This document shows, piece after piece, positions 58,144 to 64,000 of a stretch of DNA of 64,000 bases. The notes beneath the pieces were generated by a model, which did no database searches, was not told the origin of the DNA, and saw nothing but the letters and a program-made list of their open reading frames with translations. Both the position numbers and the translations under genes were made by a program. Every line of letters begins with the position of its first letter. Position 1 is the first letter of the stretch. The DNA is from JAHIKV01 sp965195225 (lineage in GTDB: Bacteria > Planctomycetota > Planctomycetia > Pirellulales > Thermoguttaceae), in assembly GCA_965195225.1 (NCBI GenBank), contig CBDAFL010000188.1:1-64000 (forward strand), read 5' to 3'.

Positions 58144-61100
58144 TTACTTATTTACTGGGGTTTCGGACGGGACCGCATCGCCAATCACTACTCGCCAAAC
58201 TTCCGAAAAGAGTCCCTGCGTAATCAGTCCATAGTGAGCGGACGGAACCAAATAAGCGTTGCGAAACTCGTGCGGCAAAGGCAAAGGAGCGTCCGTGAGT
58301 CGTTCATACTCGAGCGTTTTGGGGTCGATGAAATACCAATTGCGGCCCACGAAGAGAACCTTTTCTTGGTAAGGAATGAAATAGGCGCCGCCAAAACTGC
58401 CGCCACGGGCAACCGGTTTCGACGTCTCCTTGGGAAAGTCAAGCAGGACGTCTTTGACCCACGGGCCATTACCCCCGTTCCTCGGAGGACTGACGACCCG
58501 AATCCGCGATTGCGGCTGCCGGAAGTGCCATTCGTTCCAGAGAATCTCCCCACCAGGACAAACGAACATGTCTTGTTCGCAGCAATTCCACCCGGGCGTG
58601 AAAAACGCAACGGGAAACATGAAGACGCGAAGCGTTTTCAGATCGATCGCCAACGGACGGCGCCGCCCGTTGCGGCCCACCAACAAGAGCCGCTGGCCGG
58701 GGAACGACGGCCCTTGGTACTCCTTGATCCATCCCGCGTCAAAGACCATTTCCAAGTCGTTCTTGAGAGTCTTGGGCTTCTTTTTGAACAGTTTGATGGC
58801 CTTGTAAAACACGTGAACGCGGCGTCCGGGCGCCTGGGGGATATCGGGCTTCCGGGAGACCATTGCAGCCCAGCGCCGCTGCTGCGGTCCGAACGCCCCC
58901 AACGCCAGGCACTTCCCGCGTTCGACCGGATGAAGCTGGAGATAGCCGGTCCGCCGTCCCTTAGGGCCAGGGTGTCCGGACGTGTGCTCGCCAGGGTTGT
59001 ACGGAGGCAATCCATCTTCCACACTGATCCTATCTACAACGGTCCCCTCGGGCGAAATGATCACAATGCCCTTCTCGGCAGTGCAGAGCCAGAAATTTTC
59101 GCCGTCCCACTGGACATCGCGGATTTCGGCGGGGCCCTTTTCCACCCTGAACACTTCTTTCCAGATGTCCTTGGTCGTCATCAGGTAGATGCGATAGCCG
59201 CCACATATCATGTCCATCGAATCCGAGCACTTCTGTAAAGGTCCCCAGCCTGGCCATCGGTGGGAAACCAACTCGAAAGTCAGGCGGCCGAAGACCATTG
59301 GCTCATGTGGCGGTTCGTCTTCCACGCGGATTTTCTTAATTTGCACGTTGGGCGGCCGTGGCCTGTGAAGACCCCATGGCGTCCTTTTGGATTTGGTTGA
59401 GAGCCTCGTCATGATCTTGGACCAATACCGACGTTGGTTTTCCCACCCGTTGCGCTCGGCCATCGCCTGTAACTCCCTCGCCTCTGTCAATTCTTTTTCA
59501 ATCAGACTTTGGTCCGGCCTACCCAACCGCCGATTGTGGTAGTTTTTGTAATCGAGCAACCCGAGCAGGCCTAGGCGGCCGTAGTAGACGTATACCGGTT
59601 GGTCGGAATCGATCAGACGCCGATAGAAAGCCCGGAGTTCATCCACCGGAAATCGCCCCGTCACAACGACCGCAACGACACCATTTGCGTACTTGGTCGT
59701 GTCCTTTTCCTGGATCATGCCCTTGATTCCCCCAATACGGTCCACTCTCTCGTTCAGGAATTCAGCTACTGCTGAAATCGGGCCGCTATCGTGAGGAACC
59801 ACCTCCGTGAGAAATCGGTAGAAATCGTCCAAGGTTTCGCGGTCATCGTAGCATGGCACGAAAAACGGCGCGTCCGGTGCCGCCCACCTGGCTCCGCGTT
59901 TCATGTCGAAGAGCCAATAGATGGCACGGGCCACCCAGGCGTGCTTATTGCCCCGCGGAGATGCCTTCCGCCCACGGCCGCGAGGGGGCCTCTCGTCGAG
60001 TTTTGGGAGCTGGGGGACGACCTGCCAGAAGAACTCTTCCAGCGTCTCGTTGACCTCCGGCGGCATCAGGGGGTCCGGGTCGAAACCGTGTCGGTGGAAC
60101 ACCTGGCAGAGCAGCCCGGACGCCTTGTTCGGACCCAGCCGCCTGCAATCGATCAGCGCTTTGGCATGGACCATGCTATTGCGCCAAATCGCGATCCGCT
60201 CGCTGCGGATGGTGGCCCAAAGCGCCTGCTCGCTCTTCGTCAGACGCCTGTACCGGCGTTTGCCGAACCGTTCCGCCTTGTGGATCTTCTGCCACTCGCC
60301 GTATTCGCGGAACAACCGGATCCGCAACTTCAGGTCATCCGGCCGCAGCAACAAGGCGGCCTCGCGCAGCCCGACCGCGTGTTCCCACGCCCCCACCTCG
60401 GCAAACGCGTTGGCCCGCGCCAGGAGTGCCCGGACCTGCTCATCACGTGACAGCAGAATCGCCTGGTCGGTCTTCGCCAATCGGACCACCAACTGTGGGA
60501 TCTCGCCAGTCAACAGTTCAACGACTTGCGCTGCCGACAAGTCCTTTCGATCGATTTCCCGCAACGTGCGTTTGCCATCAAACAGCCGAATTGTGAGGTG
60601 AACCGTCGGCTCCTTGCCCTGATCCGAACGGCCCATCTCGAACTCGCCGTTGACGAACATTGGCACAACCCGGTCCTTCAAGTCGCTCGCGCCGATCTGC
60701 AACTCCCGGCCAATCGCTTGGGCCTCCTCGGTCTCAATCACCGCCACGCCCGGTACGGATGCCAAAGCATTCTCGATCAGGTGGGCGTAGCCGGCCTGGA
60801 GGTGGTTATGTTCGTACGTCAGATTCTTCGAGACAAAGTGCGGCACGCCGATGAGTTGCCGGATGCCGCCGGAAAAGTGCCGGCGGGTCTGTAAAACGAG
60901 TTGCGCAACCTTATCGGCCAGTTGCTCGCGTTGATCGGGATCGTAGGGCAGCCACTCGGTCCGCAACCGTGCTCCGTAGATACATTCGCTGACCACCAGT
61001 CGGACAGAGCGCTTTTTCTCGCGCTCCTCAACGGTCAGCAAGACCAGGGCCTCGGCTCCGAGCAGGCGGCCGAGTTTCAACCGCTCGGAAGCAGTGGCCG

Positions 61101-61332
61101 ATCCGGCCAGCGACGAAAGCTCCAGCTCCTTGGTAACGGCAGCAAGCCGATCGCGCTCGACAAGCTCGATTTCCTTCGTCCGGGAAAGCTCCGCAGTGAG
61201 CAGGTCGGGGAATCCGTCTTGCTGCAATTGTTTGGACGAGACGATCGCCCAGCGCTGGTATGCATAGTGCTCGTCGGCCGCGCCCACGGCTGCGGCCGCC
61301 ATCCATCCAACCAAAAACAGCAAGTGCATCAT
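58144..61332 (-). CDS. Giant secreted CsgG-like protein, paralogue, with C-terminal beta-rich region
   Basis: The 1062-residue protein has a signal peptide (MMHLLFLVGWMAAAAVGAAD). CsgG-like modules include LVERDRLAAVTKELELSSLA and LGRLLGAEALVLLTVEE, and a second set follows near 190-330. A helical middle follows, then a C-terminal half of short WxxxxF-type strands (DVQWDGENFWLCTAEKGIVI) compatible with a beta-propeller. It shares the N-terminal plan of its neighbours on both sides, so the three form a tandem family. Confidence 0.8.
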   Translation of the reverse strand: MMHLLFLVGWMAAAAVGAADEHYAYQRWAIVSSKQLQQDGFPDLLTAELSRTKEIELVERDRLAAVTKELELSSLAGSATASERLKLGRLLGAEALVLLTVEEREKKRSVRLVVSECIYGARLRTEWLPYDPDQREQLADKVAQLVLQTRRHFSGGIRQLIGVPHFVSKNLTYEHNHLQAGYAHLIENALASVPGVAVIETEEAQAIGRELQIGASDLKDRVVPMFVNGEFEMGRSDQGKEPTVHLTIRLFDGKRTLREIDRKDLSAAQVVELLTGEIPQLVVRLAKTDQAILLSRDEQVRALLARANAFAEVGAWEHAVGLREAALLLRPDDLKLRIRLFREYGEWQKIHKAERFGKRRYRRLTKSEQALWATIRSERIAIWRNSMVHAKALIDCRRLGPNKASGLLCQVFHRHGFDPDPLMPPEVNETLEEFFWQVVPQLPKLDERPPRGRGRKASPRGNKHAWVARAIYWLFDMKRGARWAAPDAPFFVPCYDDRETLDDFYRFLTEVVPHDSGPISAVAEFLNERVDRIGGIKGMIQEKDTTKYANGVVAVVVTGRFPVDELRAFYRRLIDSDQPVYVYYGRLGLLGLLDYKNYHNRRLGRPDQSLIEKELTEARELQAMAERNGWENQRRYWSKIMTRLSTKSKRTPWGLHRPRPPNVQIKKIRVEDEPPHEPMVFGRLTFELVSHRWPGWGPLQKCSDSMDMICGGYRIYLMTTKDIWKEVFRVEKGPAEIRDVQWDGENFWLCTAEKGIVIISPEGTVVDRISVEDGLPPYNPGEHTSGHPGPKGRRTGYLQLHPVERGKCLALGAFGPQQRRWAAMVSRKPDIPQAPGRRVHVFYKAIKLFKKKPKTLKNDLEMVFDAGWIKEYQGPSFPGQRLLLVGRNGRRRPLAIDLKTLRVFMFPVAFFTPGWNCCEQDMFVCPGGEILWNEWHFRQPQSRIRVVSPPRNGGNGPWVKDVLLDFPKETSKPVARGGSFGGAYFIPYQEKVLFVGRNWYFIDPKTLEYERLTDAPLPLPHEFRNAYLVPSAHYGLITQGLFSEVWRVVIGDAVPSETPVNK

Positions 61333-61578
61333 CGTCTCCTATGTTTGCTTCCCAGCCCCCTTTCCGCTTCCGCTAATGGTTCTCCGTTTGCTTTCGACCG
61401 AAGTCCCTGAAGCATTTTAGAAGGACGGAAAGGGGACGGAAAGGGACGAAAAGAGGGACAGGCTCGCTTTCGTGGGGAGATCTCGTTTCATCCGCCTTTT
61501 GCTGGTCGGCTTGGATCGTTTTGCCAATAAGCGTGTCTGTTCCCCTTTTCTCCCGGCTTGCTGGGGTGCAGTAACGGA

Positions 61579-64000
61579 TTACGGGCCTTCAATGCGTTCT
61601 GCCCCCGATTTCGCCCCCCGCCCAAGCGGCGGAATCTCGCGGTAGTAAAGCCCGCGGCTGGTAGCGACGTACAGCCGGCCGCCCTGCTTCAGGACGGAAA
61701 GGAACGGGTTGCCATCCTGATGGGCCAACCAGGTGACGCGGCCGGTGTCGCGTTCGATTTCGTATAGGCCGGTAAAGGTTGGCACCCAGATGCGGTGCTC
61801 GTCCCAGGCCGGCTCGCCCATCAGCCACGGCAGCGGGACTTTCGCGGTCACTTTTTGGCCAGACTTGAGGAAGCGAAACTCCGTCTGTTTGCCAACGATT
61901 TGCACGAGGAGGGCTTCATCAGCGTCCGACACGATGAGTCGCGGCGCATCTTTGCCCGAGTACCGCCGCCACGCTTTGCCCTTCTGCATCCAGCCGAACT
62001 GGTGCGTCACGTCGGCAACGGATGCAAAACGCAGGTAATGGCTGGCGTGTAGGCGGCAATTGGCTGCATCCCACCATACTCGGTAGACGCCATACACGGG
62101 TTCGGCCTCCAGCTTTGCCTCACGACTCGATGGGGCCATCACGGAGACCTTGTTAGTGGCGGGATCCAGCGTGGCTACGCCGTACTGGTCGGAGTCGCGG
62201 TAGCACAAATATATCTTGCCGTCCCCTTCGCACAGATCCACGACGTGATCGGCTGGCAGTGTACCGTCTTTTCTGCTGTAGTGCTTCAGGAGCCTCCCGT
62301 TTGTGTCGAGCTTATACAGACCGTTCTTACCGCCGAAAAATACGGCGTCTTTCACCGTCGCCACGGAGCGGACGGTGGCTGGCAGGTCGGTCAGCTTCCG
62401 GGTCTCATCCAGATCGGGTCTATACATCAGGGCCGGCCCGCCCGATTGCCAATGCTGCCATGCCAGCCACAGTTTCCCGTCAGTGGCGGCCATTCGCGAC
62501 GCCTTCAGGTTGGTTGCCTGTGTGCCCTTTGCCAACCGCAGGCCGCCCATGTCCGGCAGCGGTGTACCGGCCAGCCGGGCCAACAGTTCCTCCCGCCGCT
62601 CGACGATCCGTGGTCCATATTCGTTCTGCAAAGACGGATCCCGTTCGGAGGCGTCGAGGTAGGTGTCGCAGACGGCCAGGGCCTCCTTCTCGTCCCCCTC
62701 TCTTGTCAGTATCTTCGTTGCGCAGTGTAGATAAAGCCACTGAACAGACTGGTTGAACCTGCCGACGGCCATGAAGTGCCGTGCCCCCTCCAGCGCGGTC
62801 CGCCGAAGCAGCTCGGGCTTATTGAGAAACTCGCAAGCGCTGATCTTATAGCGGTAGATGTCGTCCACGGCCAGGCTATTGTAGGCGCAGGCGGCGAAAG
62901 CGGCTTCGTGCACCGCAATAGCCCGATCAAAATGCTCCAGCGCGGCGGGGTCTTTCTTCTGCCGATAGAGAATCTCCGCAGTTGCCAGCTCGAAATAAAA
63001 CCGGACGAGCGGGTTGTCCGACCCGGTGTACTTGGCCGCGATCTCCAGCATCTTCTCAGGCGGCTCGCCGTCGCGGTTCAACATCGTGAAGACCATCGCG
63101 CTGATGCGATCGGGATCATCCCGCACGTCTCGGACGGCGTCGTCGATCAGCTTTGCCAGGGACTCTTTGCGCAGGCCAGCCAATGCGATCTGGGCCCACT
63201 TGACTTCGCCCGGAAAGACGTCGGGATGGGCAACAATATGATCGAACATTTCGGTGCTACGCTCGGGCAACCATGCCTTCAGACTCCCGGCCATGAAATA
63301 AAACGATATCGCCTCGTGGCGGCCAGGCCGGGCTCGCACGGCATTCTCCACCAAGCGAGAACCCCTCAGACACTGCTCGACGGCCAGTCGTTTCCGCTCG
63401 CCTTCCTTGAGCCTCAGCTCAGGTTTGTACAGGCCGACCAAGCCTATGCCCAGGTTCAGTCGAGCCTCGACATCGTTGGCCTCCAGCAACAGCACGTTCT
63501 CCCAGGCTCGAATCATCTCCATTGCGTCCAGTTTATCTCGCTTCCCTAGGCAGTCGTGCGGTCCGCGTCCGACGGCGTAGTGGGATGGTGGCATGAGGTA
63601 CAGCGCCTGGCGGCGCCACAGTTCTTTTTCCGCAACGGCGGTCTGCAACGTGGGCTGGCGGCGGAATTCGTCGATCTTCTTCATAATGCGATCGGCCGCC
63701 GCTTCGACCGCGTCGCTGCGGCATGTCTGGACGATTTGACGGCTTTTGTCCCGCAGTCGCAACGTCAGATCGAGCTTCACCGCCCACGGTTTGCCGGGTG
63801 CGTACTCTCTGTCGGCGTCTTCCATGCTCCCAAAGATTACCAGATCGGCCGGGGGAAGCGTCTCCGGGGCGCCTCGGGCCAATCCCGACCGGGCCAAGTC
63901 AACCTCGTCCAGCAAGGGCCGTCGGGTACTGCCGCTCCAGGACAACCGCCCAGGCTTCCTGCCTCAGTCGCCTGCGGAGGGCCTTCTGCAACTCGATACC
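61579..64000 (-). CDS. Third CsgG-like/TPR/propeller paralogue, frameshifted near its start, 5' end beyond window
   Basis: The main frame (to about 63945) encodes TPR-like helices (AIAVHEAAFAACAYNSLAVD) and a C-terminal propeller-like part (GKLWLAWQHW; VFFGGKNGLYKLDTNGRLLK). Upstream, from 64000 to about 63920, a different frame encodes LQKALRRRLRQEAWAVVLER then QYPTAL, the CsgG-like segment expected to join LLDEVDLARSGLARG. One extra or two missing bases near 63914-63921 (AAGGGCC on plus) break it. A TTG at 63945 would be an artificial start. It is either a pseudogene or an assembly error. Confidence 0.78.

Overview
The window is a GC-rich bacterial chromosome segment, most likely from the Planctomycetota (Pirellulales-like). 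The grounds are the gene content: the hpnCDE squalene route next to ispH, many lipoproteins and secreted proteins of planctomycete type, MoxR/von Willebrand A/ABC operons, very large CsgG-like/TPR proteins, and abundant dispersed palindromic and tandem repeats. No rRNA or other species marker is present, so the assignment is inferred from content.

Layout. 0-5 kb: isoprenoid block, with ispH and a catalytically degenerate enolase-superfamily gene on minus and hpnC-hpnD-hpnE on plus. 5.2-6.1 kb: tRNA-Lys and an HD phosphohydrolase. 6.1-15.7 kb: a phage-derived accessory module containing an HTH/zinc protein, a papain-like hydrolase, a secreted trypsin-like protease, two small membrane proteins (one holin-like), a ParB-like protein, an ABC-ATPase fused to a GNAT acetyltransferase, small and large terminase and a portal. 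No capsid, tail or integrase is present. Its spacers are built of period-7 tandem repeats, and its reading frames carry in-frame copies of a hairpin repeat. 15.9-23.6 kb (minus): a small Cys-rich secreted protein, a lipoprotein with a degenerate transglutaminase fold, kdsA, a diacylglycerol-kinase-like gene, and an operon of an M20 peptidase, a DHDPS-family protein and a short-chain dehydrogenase relative that lacks its catalytic lysine. 24.3-29.9 kb: lipoproteins, rpsU, ribD and a calcineurin-type phosphoesterase. 30-34 kb: an AT-rich small gene, an MsbA-like ABC exporter and toxin-antitoxin remnants (intact parD-like gene, frameshifted parE-like toxin, orphan yefM-like gene with an operator-like palindrome). 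34-49.1 kb: a sigma-54-type regulator followed by a MoxR / DUF58 / VWA / ABC-transporter operon. 49.4-53.3 kb: tRNA-Asp with a clear promoter, a secreted protein, an acyl-CoA/ACP ligase and a two-TM membrane protein. 53.3-64 kb (minus): a REP-associated tyrosine transposase (RAYT) preceded by three 53-bp tandem repeats, then three giant CsgG-like/TPR/propeller proteins, the last frameshifted and cut by the window edge.

The strongest leads are the capsid-less packaging module with its ABC-GNAT fusion, the systematic in-frame capture of hairpin and heptad repeats by coding genes, the RAYT locus that could be related to the hairpin families, and the array of giant CsgG-like proteins.
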